Below, piece after piece: positions 37,695-48,296 of a stretch of DNA of 64,000 bases. How positions within the stretch are numbered: position 1 is the stretch's first letter; every line of letters starts with the position of its first letter. Source of the stretch: Torymus aiolomorphi (taxonomy: Eukaryota > Arthropoda > Insecta > Hymenoptera > Torymidae). The notes under the pieces are model-generated. The model made no database searches, was not told the origin of the DNA, and saw only the letters and a program-made list of their open reading frames with translations. The translations under genes were made by a program, and so were the position numbers. The stretch lies in NCBI GenBank assembly GCA_036365515.1, contig CM070877.1, positions 83,736,522 through 83,800,521 of the forward strand, in the 5' to 3' direction.

Positions 37695-38459
37695 CTTCAT
37701 AATGAATAATTGGCTTTGACGGTCCTGCTGTCCAAAGGAAGGGTAAGTCAAGGATGACGAAATGACAACCCACGATGATATATTAATCGTCGACGTTTCG
37801 AGTTTTTATTTAAACTCCTTCTCAAGACACTAGTACAAATTTAAATAATAAAATACACATTAATGAAAGTTATAAACTAAACAATAGTAATCGCATCTAA
37901 GATTAACGAACAAGATTTACTTACAAAGTCTAGGCAGTCTCTTAAAGTTACGTAGGTGATCGGTTCAGTATCACCAGTCAATTGTTACAATAATGAACAT
38001 TCGGGCTTTATATATTACATTAGAATGCATGTGTGCGTTACACATATATGTAAATACCATTTGATCAAACGCGCGGGGTGGTTCTAAGTGTTACGCGGTC
38101 TCGCAAGTATTAGGCGAATATATGTAAAAGAGCCCAGGTGGGGGGTGGGCTAATACTACTCGTTATTCAAAAGTGGCTGGTGATACTGAAGCGATCACCT
38201 ACGTAATTTTAAGAGACTGCCTAGACTTTGTAAGTAAATCTTGTTCGTTAATCTTAGATGCGATTACTATTGTTTAGTTTATAACTTTCATTAATATGTA
38301 TTTTATTATTTAAATTTGTACTAGTGTCTTGAGAAGGAGTTTAAATAAAAACTCGAAACGTCGACGATTAATATATCATCGTGGGTTGTCATTTCGTCAT
38401 CCTTGACTTACCCTTCCTTTGGACAGCAGGACCGTCAAAGCCAATTATTCATTATGAAG
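37695..38459. mobile_element. 765-bp foldback element
   Basis: Inverted arms of about 300 bp: the left starts CTTCATAATGAATAATTGGC and the right ends with its complement. Arms contain CTCGAAACGTCGACG. The ~200-bp loop is unrelated (CGCGCGGGGTGG region). It interrupts the telomere-like minisatellite; no ORF. Confidence 0.85.
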
Positions 38460-38639
38460 TAATATGCAGCTGTCGTTAGAATCTTAACTACTATCAAGTT
38501 TAATGGTTCAGGTTTAAGGGATTCAGGATTTATGGGTTCAGGATTTAAGGGTTCAGTTTAAGCGTTGAAGGTTTCAAGGTTTACGGTTTAAGGGTTATAA
38601 GTTCAAGGGTTCCGGGTTTGAGAAAGGATCAAAAGCTGA

Positions 38640-39420
38640 ATTTTTCGAATTTATCTATGTTAGGGGTGGTTTTCCGTGATTGAAAAAAAAGAGAGGAAAT
38701 GTCGTAAATCTCGTTTCGAATTCGGATTCAGTGCCTCAAAATATGTATAGCAGTAGATTTGCAGTCATTTTTAGGCAGTTTATACCAATTTGCCCAATGT
38801 TAAAAGCGGAATATTTCGGCTTGTTCAATTTAGGGGTGGTTTTTGACGATTTAAAAAGAGCTGAGGGGTGATGGAACAAATCTGCCTTTGGATTCGGATT
38901 TAGCGCCTCAAAATGTGTATAGCTCCAGCCTGCAGTCATTTTTAGGCAGTTTATACCAATATGCCCAACGTTAAAAGCGGAATATTCCGGATTTTTCAAT
39001 TTAGGGGTGGTTTTCCACGATTTAAAAAGAGCTGAGGGGTGATGGCACAAATTTGCCTTTGGATTCGGATTTAACGCCTCAAAATGTATATAGCTCCAGA
39101 TCTGCAGTCATTTTTAGGCAGTTTATTCAAATTTTCCTAATGTTAAAAGCGGAATTTCTGGATTTTTCGATTTGGGGTGGTTTTCCACGATTTAAAAAGA
39201 ACTGAGGGGTAATGGCACGAATCTGCCTCTGGATTCGGATTCAGCGCCTCAAAATGTGTATAGCTTTAGATCTGCAGCAATTTTTAGGCAGTTTATAAAA
39301 ATTTTCCCAACGTTAAAAGCGGAATATCCCGGATTTTTCGATTTAGGGGTGGTTTTACACGATTTAAAAAAAACTGAGGGGTGATGGCGCAATTCTGGCT
39401 TCGGATTCGGATTCAGCGCG
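38640..39420. repeat. ~170-bp tandem repeat, five units
   Basis: Units are marked by ATTCGGATTCAGCGCCTC at about 38723, 38891, 39064, 39233 and 39405, followed by CAGTCATTTTTAGGCAG and GGGGTGGTTTTCCACG. Small minus-strand frames come from the repeat. Confidence 0.85.
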
Positions 39421-39927
39421 TCAAAATGCATAAGAGGGGGTATGGCAAGTCTCAGTAACAGACCACTTTTTTTTTGTGTGGTGTGTAATCATACGATAAT
39501 TGTCCAAATCATCTGAATTGATAAGACTTTCATCCACAAGTTTCTTGAATAGTAATTGCAGTAATCCTACACACAAACGATAGTTTCGTTCCTTTATCTG
39601 GACAAAGTCGCCGTCAAATTTTATTGGAGAATTTCCGATGATAAGTAAATTTCCTCGCTTGTAAACACCATAAATATTATCGAGATATCTCCTAGAATTT
39701 CCGTTTAATTTCGTTACATATTTCTTGACTAGTTTTGCAAATTTACCATTATTGGAGCTAGCTATTTTATTATGGTCAGGGCTCATATTAGATAGTTTGA
39801 TTTCAGAAGTTTCCATATCATCAGCTGTATCCAGAGATTCAGCACTTTTTGTCAAACCTAATAAAGACTGTGATTTTTGTACTACTGCATCCTGAAATTT
39901 GCTAATAACATCCGGTGTGTTTGCCAT
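39421..39927 (-). pseudogene. Truncated DUF8207-like gene (inverted copy)
   Basis: The first ~147 codons match the gene at 42562-43635 with about four substitutions, down to LDNYRMI (39486). The remaining 21 codons are unrelated and come from the junction with the 170-bp repeat, so the C-terminal 60% is lost. The 5' flank (to about 39990) is shared too, making this a head-to-head inverted duplication. It could still make a short protein if transcribed, but I treat it as a remnant. Confidence 0.7.
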
Positions 39928-39989
39928 GTTTATGCTTCATTAGTTTAGCGTCAACTGAATAAATATACCGCTAACATTCTTTTTTATAC

Positions 39990-41520
39990 TTTTATGCTAT
40001 TATAGAGTAACACCTTCTATATCATACAGTCAAAACTTTTAAACTTTTATGCAACAAAGTAACACCTTTTTGAACTTTTATTCTATTATAGAGTAACACA
40101 TTTTTATGTTATAGAATAACACCGTCTATGTCATACAGTTAAAACTTTTTAAACTTTGTGTCATAGAGTAACAGCTTTTTTATGTCATAGAGTAACACCT
40201 TTTTATGTCATAGAGTTACACCTTTTTCATATTATAGAGAAACACCTTTTTTATGTAATAGAGTTACACCTTTTTATGTCATAGAGTTACACCTTTTTCA
40301 TGTTATAGAGAAACACCTTTTTTATGTAATAGAGTAGCAACCTTTTTGAACTTTTATGATATAGAGTAACACCTTTTTGAACTTTTATATTATAGAGAAA
40401 CACATTTTCATGTTATAGAGTAACACCTTCTATGTCATACAGTTTAAACTTTTTAAACTTTGTGTCATAGAGTAACGCCTTTTTTATATAATAGAGTAAC
40501 ACCTTTTTATGTCATAGAGTGACATGTTTTTTATGTCATAGAGTTACACCTTTTTTATGTCATAGAGTGACATCTCTTTTATGTTACAGAGTCATACCTT
40601 TTTTTTATGTCATAGAGTGACACCTTTTTTATATTATAGAGTAACACCTTTTTCATTGCTATATAGTAACACCTTTTTGAACTTTTATGTCATAGAGTAA
40701 CACCTTTTTATATTATTTAGCATAATCTTAATAAATATATCGCTAACATCCTTTTTATACTTTTATACTATAGAGTAACACTATATGTAGCGAGGCTATA
40801 TGTACTCTACATAATGCTAAATTAATGAAGCCATACTACTATCATGGATTAGGAAGGCGTTTCAGGGACTGTTAGTTTTAAGTAGATATTGTAAGAGGGG
40901 ATATTTTATGGAGAGGTATTAATTAAGTGGTGTACCTCACAGATGTGGGCGATGGTTGGGGCCTACATCCCTCCTGTCTTACAATATCTCCATCAACTTT
41001 AATTTGTAATATGTTCACTCATAAAATACAGCCGCTGGCCGCGAGCCGTAGCTGCTCGGGAAACGCCGCTGGCCTAGGGCTGCACGATGCTCGGGAAATT
41101 AGAGTGACATATTTTTCATGTCATAGTGACACCTTTTCGAACTTTTATATTATGAAGTAATGCCTTTTTAAGTCATAGAGTGGCACCTTTTCAAACTTTT
41201 ATGTTATAGAGTGACACCTTTTTTATCTTACAGAGTGACACCATTTTTCATGTTTTAGAGTAACATCTTTTTAATGTCACAGAGTACCATCGTTTTATGT
41301 TATAGAGTAACACCTTCTTTATTTGATCGACCTTTTTGTTATAGAGTAAAACTTTTTTGTTATAGAGTTATACCTTTTGTATCAGAGAGTAACACATTTT
41401 TGTACTTTTATGTTATAGAGTAACACCTTTTTGAATTTTTATTCTATACAGTAAAATCTTTTTTATGTCATAGAGTAACATCTTCTATATCACAGAGTAA
41501 CACCTTTTGCAGCAAAATAG
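39990..41520. repeat. Satellite of ~24-bp units (AGAGTAACACCTTTTT type), left arm
   Basis: Many imperfect copies of TATAGAGTAACACCTTTTT and TATGTCATAGAG. The run breaks at about 40770-41100 for ~330 bp of non-repeat sequence (TAGGAAGGCGTTTCAGGG, GCGAGCCGTAGCTGC), where nothing is recognised. Mirrored in complement at 41725-42500. Spacers do not alternate with a constant repeat, so this is not a CRISPR. Confidence 0.85.
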
Positions 41521-41724
41521 TCGAATTGGGCAGAGCACCTACTAATACAAGCGTTCACTTGGAGGATTGGCTTCTATCCCCGTCGCAAGCTCACCATCAC
41601 CACTACCATCGCCATCATCACCACTTATTATATAGGAGAAGCTTACGGGTAAGGAGACGCCATCATCACCATCACCGCCATCATCACCACTTATTGTGTA
41701 CGAACAGTTTATGGGTAGAGAGAC
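41521..41724. repeat. Centre of the palindrome with CAT/CAC microsatellite
   Basis: Two blocks of CATCACCAC-type repeats (41590-41635 and 41662-41695), each followed by TTATT-T and a GGTA/GGGTA block, so the two are direct tandem copies of ~70 bp. It separates the inverted satellite arms. Confidence 0.7.
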
Positions 41725-42500
41725 GTCATCATAAAAGGTGTTACTCTGTACCATAAAAAGGTCTTACTCTATGACATAAAAAAGGTGGGACGCTATAATA
41801 TAAAAAAGGTGTCACTCTATGACATAAAAAAAGGTGTTACTCTATGACATAAAAAAGGTGTGACTCTATAACATAAAAAAGATGTTACTCTATGACATAA
41901 AGTGTAAAAAGATGTTATTGTGTGACATAGAAGGTGCTACTCTATAATAGCAGATAAGTTCAAGATGGTGTTACTCTATAGTATAAAAATATAAAAAGGA
42001 TGTTGGCGATATATTTATTCAGATGATGCTAAATAACATAAAAAGGTGTTACTCTATGACATAAAAGTTCAAAAAGGCGTTGCTATATAGCAATGGAGGT
42101 GTCACTCTATGACAGAAAAGATGTTACTCTATGACATAAAAAAAGGTGTGACTCTGTAACATAAAAAACATGTCACTCTATCACATAAAAAAGGTATGAC
42201 TCTGTAACATAAAAAACATGTCACTCTATGACATAAAAAAGGTGTTACTCTATGACATAAAAAAGGTGTTACTCTATGACATAAAAAAGGTGTTACTCTA
42301 TAACAAAAAAAAAGGTGTTACTCTATGACACAAAGTTTAAAAAGTTTTAACTGTATGACATAGAAGGTGTTATTCTATAACATAAAAATGTGTTACTCTA
42401 TAATAGAATAAAAGTTCAAGAAGGTGTTACTCTATAGCATAAAAGTTTTAAAGTTTTGACTGTATGATATAGAAGGTGTTACTCTATAATAGCATAAAAG
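41725..42500. repeat. Satellite of ~24-bp units, right arm
   Basis: The complement of the left arm: AAAAAGGTGTTACTCTATG units. It leads directly into the 5' flank of the DUF8207-like gene, so it occupies the promoter position. Confidence 0.85.
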
Positions 42501-42561
42501 TATAAAAAAAAATGTTGGCGGTATATTTATTCAGTTGACGCTAAACTAATGAAGCATAAAT

Positions 42562-43635
42562 ATGGCAAACACACCGGATGTTATTAGCAAATTTCAGGAT
42601 GCAGTAGTACAAAAATCACAGTCTTTATTAGGTTTGACAAAAAGTGTTGAATCTCTGGATACAGCTGATGATATGGAAACTTCTGAAATCAAACTATCTA
42701 ATATGAGCCCTGACCATAATAAAATAGCTAGCTCCAATAATGGTAAATTTGCAAAACTAGTCAAGAAATATGTAACGAAATTAAACGGAAATTCTAGGAG
42801 ATATCTTGATAATATTTATGGTGTTTACAAGCGAGGAAATTTACTTATGATCGGAAATTCTCCAATAAAATTTGACGGCGACTTTGTCCAGATAAAGGAA
42901 CGAAACTATCGTTTGTCCGTAGGATTACTGCAATTACTATTCAAAAAACTTGTGGACGAAAGTCTTATCAATTCAGATGAATTGGACAATTATCGTATGA
43001 TTATTGAAGTTTCGAGCGCTCACAAAAAGCACTATTGCGGGAATGAGTCGATTCGAAAACTAAAGAGTAACAAATTTTATAATTTTATTGCTCCAATGTT
43101 CGAAAAGTCGTCTGTAAAATGTATCTCGGCATTATCTCGAGAAGATAATATTAACGGAAGAGAGAAAAGTGAAAGGGTTAAGCAAACTAATCCAGTGGCA
43201 GCGAAAAAGATACTTGAACCAATAGTCAATCCTCCAAAGAAGCTCATAACTGTTGATACACGAGTTAACTTGCATTCTAACGAGACCGATAATTATTATG
43301 AAGCTGATCATTCTAGTGAAGATGCATCAGATTTCTCAACCGATGAATATTTACCTAGAAGAATTCGTAAGAATTATAACTTTATTAATTGGAGATATCA
43401 ACGTGAAAGTAAAAAGAGACAATGGACTAGTGATGATGAAGAGGAAGAAGTTGCTCCCAAAATCTCGCGAGTAGATGTTACAACTGCATACGAACTCGAT
43501 GCCTGCGATGATCCTAACAAATTAGTTGATCGCTTACAAGTACTCGTTGCTGAGCAAAACATGGGAATAAGAACTAACTATGGGGAAATCCGTTTTATTC
43601 TTAGTGAACTTCGCAATGCTAGTATCATAAATTAA
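42562..43635 (+). CDS. DUF8207-like uncharacterised protein (357 aa)
   Basis: An intact single-exon ORF starting MANTPDVISK. The N-terminal ~55 residues look coiled or disordered. Residues ~65-165 form the most conserved-looking block (VKKYVTKLNGNSRRYLD, IYGVYKRGNLLMIGNSPI, RNYRLSVGLLQLLFKK), followed by a ligand-like AHKKHYCGNE. The middle (~200-300) is acidic then strongly basic (RRIRKNYNF, ESKKRQW) with an EEEE run. The C-terminus is a Leu-rich segment (LVDRLQVLVAEQN). From memory this resembles multicopy arthropod proteins labelled DUF8207, often in large transposon or virus-derived loci; function unknown. The frame is fully open, unlike its neighbours. Confidence 0.65.
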   Translation: MANTPDVISKFQDAVVQKSQSLLGLTKSVESLDTADDMETSEIKLSNMSPDHNKIASSNNGKFAKLVKKYVTKLNGNSRRYLDNIYGVYKRGNLLMIGNSPIKFDGDFVQIKERNYRLSVGLLQLLFKKLVDESLINSDELDNYRMIIEVSSAHKKHYCGNESIRKLKSNKFYNFIAPMFEKSSVKCISALSREDNINGREKSERVKQTNPVAAKKILEPIVNPPKKLITVDTRVNLHSNETDNYYEADHSSEDASDFSTDEYLPRRIRKNYNFINWRYQRESKKRQWTSDDEEEEVAPKISRVDVTTAYELDACDDPNKLVDRLQVLVAEQNMGIRTNYGEIRFILSELRNASIIN

Positions 43636-44859
43636 TCGTTCAAAGTTATATTGTACTAGATTATCTAAAAATTCAGATATTGGCTAAGCCACATGTTAAT
43701 TTTCAATAAAATTATTTTGGTAAACAAATATTTTCAAATATCCTGTCATTTTTTGTCTATTTCCGCCATGCTCTGTTGACAAATGAAGAGCCTGGAATTA
43801 CCGATTATTTAAGGTGAATGATAAAAAGGATTCAGAGTCGCAGAAAAACTGCAGTGACTGCCGAGCTCAGATCACGAACTCAGATTTTTAACTGCGTAGC
43901 AGTTCACGTTTTGCGTACATGAGTTTTCCGAGTTATACATGTTAAGCCCTAATCTGCAGAACAGGTGGGTGTCCGGGACAGTATTAAATTGATTATCCAA
44001 TAAATAAAAGTAAAAATTCCCTTTTCAACCACCTCATTCATTTCTATTTTAAAACGATAAAAGTCATCTGAAAAACTATGTATCTTTCTTTCTTTGAATA
44101 ATGTTTATACTTTCAGTTCGTTTATAAACATTTAACTATTATTCAAGATACGAAAATTGAATACCTCGCTAAATTTTAAGTATGTAGGGTGTCTATAATT
44201 GGGTAATATTTATTTATTTATTTTACGGATAGCATTACCATTTTTTACAATAAATTTGAGCATTTATTATTTTATAAGACTTATTACATGTATAAACTGG
44301 TTATAATAGAATAATATAAATGAGTCGCTAAATACATTATATACACTGAATAGAGGTGGTTCAATGATGTTTTTTTTTTACTATAATTTTGCAATAATTA
44401 TTTGCGGGCAAAAAAAATATTATTTTTGGTATTTGTAGAGTGTTGAAAATCTAATATTGTTTAACAGAACCTCGAATTATCCTACTACCGGCTGTTTGTC
44501 TAACTTTTGCTAAAAAATCCTGTCCCACTAAAGGAACTACATATGTATTTTTTTTTTACTTGTGTAATATGCTAGTAATATTGTTTGTGAAATCAAATAA
44601 ATAAACTATTTGCTGCAATTTTTGTTTCACTTTGAGAAGGTTTAAAACACTATAAATAAATCATATGTGACCTGAATAGTTTGCATTCAAACATAAGTAT
44701 TATTTTTCAAAAGGGAGAGAACTAGCTGAAATCAAGCGCACACTATATATTTTAATACATTATATTTCTTTTCTAAATATTACAAAAGTATTAATTTATA
44801 CTTCTGTGATACAAAAAAAATGTTAGAGTAATCGTAAAAGAATATCAGTATTATTTTTA
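43636..44859. other. No gene recognised
   Basis: AT-rich sequence with no ORF of note and no inverted partner; AATAAA near 43707 could end the preceding gene. Confidence 0.5.
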
Positions 44860-45190
44860 TGATACAAAGGTCTCAAACTATTTTCTATATTGTGATTTAA
44901 ATATTTTTAATTTTCGCGCCTAACCACATCAGTTGAGTCATGCGGCCCGTTCGTAACATCTATAATTTCCATGCGGATGCCAGCCCATTTCTTTTATAAT
45001 TTCGCTATGAACTGTCTGTATATGGGACTGTCAAATTCGGAAGCGATATTTGGATGATACTTCGAAAAATAGAGCATATGCCTAGGTTTAGATAAGTATT
45101 GAACAAGCATAAAAATTTTAAGGCTACCTGTTCAAGGCCTGTCGTACACCTGGCAGGGCCGGGGCGTTTTATCTACCTCTGAGAGATATC
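44860..45190. repeat. Inner end of the right outer arm
   Basis: The complement of 34591-34925. Confidence 0.7.
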
Positions 45191-45194
45191 TCAT

Positions 45195-45810
45195 ATTTGT
45201 CCACTGAAAGAATTTTCGAAAACCAGTGATGGGGGTAGAAATTTGGGTTTTTTGCTTATAACTCGAGAAGCTGCGCTCGGATCGAAAAACAGACGAAATT
45301 TTGGGGATATAACAATAAGGGGGACACACTTTTAATATACTATCGAATGATGATGATGGAATTTTCGAAAACCGGTGGTGGGGGTAGTTTTGGTTTTTCG
45401 CTTATAAATCGAGAAGGAGCGCTCGGATCGAAAAACGGACGAAATTTTGGAGATGTAACAATAGGGGGGACATACTTTTAATATACTATCGAATGACGTT
45501 GGCGGAATTTTCGAAAACCGGTGGTGGGGGTAGAAATTTTGGTTTGTCGCTTATAACTCGAGAAGGAACGCTCGGATCGAAAAACGGACGAAATTTTGGA
45601 GGTGCAACAATAGGGAGGACATACTTTTAATATACCATTGAATGACGTTGGCGGAATTTTCGAAAGCCGTTGGTGGGGGTAGAAATTTTGGTTTTTCGCT
45701 TATAACTCGAGAAGGAGCGCTCGGATCGAAAAACGGACGAAATTTTGGGGGTTTAACAATAGGCAGACATACTTTTAATATACTATCGAATGACGTTGGC
45801 GGAATTTTTT
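45195..45810. repeat. ~149-bp tandem repeat, four units (right)
   Basis: The inverted partner of 33964-34590, with GACGAAATTTTGGGGGT and CGAATGACGTTGGCGGAAT landmarks. Confidence 0.9.
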
Positions 45811-46175
45811 TGAAGAGTAGCGAGGGCTCGCGCAGCGACACGCACTCGGGCACTCGTGCGAGAGAAGTGTTGTTGCAGCCGGGCGCGTCTCATTTATAAG
45901 GATCGTCGAAGCTGCTCCGCCGCGAGTCAATGAGCGGCGGCGGCGGTCGCGGCGTAGAGCTATTCCGCATCAATCGGCGCGCGACCGCATCTTCTCCGCG
46001 CCAATGCCGAGCGGCGGCGGCGAAGAGCTGCTCCGCACCAATCACAGCGTTTGCTCGAACCGCGGTGGCAGCGAAGAGCTGCTCCCCACCAATCACAGCG
46101 TTTGCTCGAGCGGTGGCGGTGGCGGCGGCGGTGTTGGCGGCTCTCGCGCAGCGGCGTGCAGGTCCGCGCTTCATG
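45811..46175. promoter_or_regulatory. GC-rich upstream region of the right small gene
   Basis: CpG-dense, with two CACCAATCACAGCG (CCAAT-type) blocks near 46035 and 46090 and GGCGGCGG runs. A long open frame from 45930 runs through it into the small gene, but its Ala-rich codons follow the trinucleotide bias, so I start the gene downstream of the TATA box. Confidence 0.5.
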
Positions 46176-46182
46176 TATAAAA
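46176..46182 (+). promoter_or_regulatory. TATA box of right small gene
   Basis: TATAAAA, 36 bp before ATG 46218; a TACATTC initiator-like block at 46205-46211 lies at the expected ~30-bp spacing. Conserved in the left arm. Confidence 0.6.
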
Positions 46183-46217
46183 CTTGGCGCTTTCGGGAGT
46201 TCCGTACATTCGCTAAG

Positions 46218-46616
46218 ATGAGTTCGTTGGATTTGCTGTGCGAAGTTACATCCGCTGCGTTGGCTGAAGAAGTGTCGACTGAGATGGCGTCTCCCCAACC
46301 CTCAACTGCATCACCATCATCATCGGTGCGAGCATCGATATCTATACTAACACATAGCCCGGATTCTCCGGACCATATGTTAGTATATGATGTCGAGGCT
46401 AGGCGGTACCTTGAGGAGCCGCGGACTGCGCAACCACCACAGCACCCGCAGCGCCCGTAGCCGCAGCAGTTAGAACAATACCCGTCCAGCGTAGACCAGC
46501 AGTGGTCACCTGAGGTGATCTTGATCGACTCGGCTGAGTCATCACCCGAGGTCGAAATCCTATGTATTAGTCGCTGTAGGAGCCAGGTCGCACAAGTTGT
46601 CCGACAACTACTTTAA
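46218..46616 (+). pseudogene. Outward-facing small gene of the 13.9-kb element, right copy
   Basis: ATG 46218 begins MSSLDLLCEVTSAALAEEV. The frame runs through a Ser/Pro-rich part, a YDVEARRYLEEP block and a Pro/Gln stretch to TAG at 46458-46460 (codon 81). The same frame then stays open for 51 more codons to TAA 46614-46616. The left copy has CAG at the TAG position, so the stop is a point mutation of a Gln codon. The full frame would be about 132 residues. No signal peptide, membrane segment or known domain; the tail CISRCRSQ has two Cys. Reads toward the element's right end; a TATA box precedes it and AATAAA follows. Confidence 0.6.
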
Positions 46617-46668
46617 TTTTGTTATTATCAATCCGCCTTTTTCAGGGCGACTATATATTTAAACGAGA

Positions 46669-46674
46669 AATAAA
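46669..46674 (+). promoter_or_regulatory. Poly(A) signal AATAAA (right small gene)
   Basis: 53 bp after the stop codon of the small gene. Confidence 0.6.
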
Positions 46675-46743
46675 ATTATTTACCCGCACGCACATCCACA
46701 TACACTCACTATATCCTCACTTATCCTGAATCCTCACTCCAAT

Positions 46744-46838
46744 CCATGAGCTCGAATCCCCACGTGAGCCCGAATCCCCACGTGGTCCCGAATCCCCACA
46801 TGGTCCCGAATCCCCACGTGGTCCCGAATCCCCATAGC
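46744..46838. repeat. 18-bp minisatellite at right terminus
   Basis: Units of CCCGAATCCCCACGTGGT; the inverted partner of 32918-33040, with five units here. Confidence 0.9.
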
Positions 46839-46843
46839 TCATC

Positions 46844-46915
46844 TACTGGTATCATTACCTGTAATTTTAGAAGTGCTGATTTATTTCCTGTTGCTGCCTT
46901 AATAAATTTTTCCCA
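46844..46915 (-). pseudogene. Gypsy segment between two insertions (protease C-terminal part)
   Basis: A short open segment (FIKAATGNKSALLKLQV) typical of the region following the active site in gypsy proteases. Its frame joins the segment at 32534-32908 across the 13.9-kb insertion, and the one at 47453 across the 537-bp insertion. Confidence 0.65.
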
Positions 46916-47452
46916 CACTGAACAAAATTTTACGTTGTGAGAACTAAAAGTACGGCTCTGACAACGATACTTTTTGGCTGATTTTCTTTTTGCTGAATTT
47001 TTTAGGTACAGTAATTGTATCGGTACAGCTGTGAGCGCCGTACAAGATACACTGAAAGCACTAATGTATAGAGTTCTTTTGTCGAAGCATTAAATAGGTT
47101 ATGATTCGACATACGTACATATTTTTCATTAAAATAATCTCGATTGATAAATATATACTGGATTACAGATGAAATACGCAAAAGCGGATTGCGAACACGC
47201 GGTTGATCGGCAGATTTTGTGACTTTTTGAGGTTATAACATAAACGTTGGCTTCGCATTGAAGCGTTGTCAACTAAATCGTACCGTTGTCAGAGCTGTAC
47301 AAATATATTTTGCGCATCTGACCAATAGGCCCGTTACATTATACAAATAAATAGACTACTTCAACCGTCTGTAAGGGTAAATGATCAGTATAAATAGTGC
47401 TAGTACAGCAAATCGAAACTATGCTTTCTACAGCCTAAAATTTTTTTCAGTG
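46916..47452. mobile_element. 537-bp MITE-like element
   Basis: Terminal inverted repeats CACTGAACAAAATTTTA and its near-complement (17 bp, one mismatch). Internal inverted blocks also pair: GCTCTGACAACGATAC near 46955 and GTACCGTTGTCAGAGC near 47283. Deleting the element plus a 2-bp CA restores the gypsy protease frame. No ORF; family not identified. Confidence 0.65.
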
Positions 47453-48296
47453 CATAAAGGTAAAGTCGGACACGATATAAAATATTCTAAATTATCATTA
47501 TAGAATTTTTCTGATATAGCTGTAACATCGCTCCCGGTATCAATTAATGAATTAGCTATTTTTCCATTTAATAGTATATCTATTTCTGGACATCGCGAAT
47601 ACTCAGTAATTTCACCAATCGGATCTATATCAAAAGCTGACAGTAATTCAATTTTACTAGGAAATTTACTCGCAGTTGCATCTCGAGAATTTTTGATTTG
47701 CGTATTTTTTGAGTTTGGAAATGCAACTACTTTTAGTTTTCCGAATTCGGGGTCGATGTCGTTGCATCTACTTGGATTCCCAGAATATCTATCTCATCAT
47801 GAGACTTTTGTGCCGTTTTATTACTGACGGGAGGTGTATGTTTTTCAGAATTTCGTTGAATATTTTTGTTTTTATTTTGTACTTGCGTAGCATTTATATT
47901 TTCTATTTGCCACGGTCTCCTTTGTTGACTCTCGTTTACGTTTTGATTTTGATTTTGATTAGATTTTTAATTTTTTTCATCGGGTTTTATATCATTTTTA
48001 TTTTGCTAACGATTTGATTTTCTACTTTGAGCTCTTTTATCATCATTATCATAAACTGTCAGAATTTGAAACAATGTATTTTTGGATTTTATTGGTTGAC
48101 CCGTGAAAGCGAATTCCGAATCGAATTCCTTTCTCAAACTGCTAATTTTTCCGATAATTCCTCGTCAATATAATTATTCTAATTCTTTAGCATATCCGAA
48201 AATCGTGGTTGCGTAAGTGACTCAATCCAATTTGCCCCCCCCCCCCCCCCCCACGCGTGGAAGTTCCCGAATTCGACTTTCCGGCGCGTTTGACAT
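47453..48296 (-). pseudogene. Gypsy gag remnant and aspartic protease
   Basis: On the minus strand an aspartic protease active site is readable near 47540-47560 (LIDTGSDVT), followed by ISEKFY and the CPTLPL block. Upstream lies a Gln/Asn-rich, low-complexity gag-like segment (47700-48060), then degenerate gag with at least two stops (48060-48230) and an 18-bp G run. An ATG at 48294-48296 opens MSNAPESRIRELP just before the G run and may be the gag start; most of gag is then deleted. No zinc knuckle was seen. Confidence 0.6.
48235..48252. repeat. Poly(C) run of 18
   Basis: An uninterrupted C tract inside the gag remnant; its length may be inaccurate. Confidence 0.9.

Larger units (their letters stand above)
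32911..46843. mobile_element. 13.9-kb inverted-repeat element with TA target duplication
   Basis: The termini GATGAGCTATGGG (32911) and CCCATAGCTCATC (ending 46843) are flanked by TA (32909-32910 and 46844-46845). Removing the element and one TA restores the gypsy frame. Outer arms of about 2 kb (32911-34925 and 44860-46843) hold an 18-bp minisatellite, an outward-facing small gene, a GC-rich promoter region and a ~149-bp tandem repeat. The middle holds a broken multicopy gene, minisatellites, a foldback element and an inverted duplicated DUF8207-like gene. I do not recognise a transposase or the superfamily. Confidence 0.7.

Noticed and set aside
39990..42500. Possible CRISPR array (short regularly spaced repeats)
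   Set aside because: Units are contiguous ~24-bp satellite copies with variable sequence and no unique spacers, in eukaryotic DNA; no cas genes.
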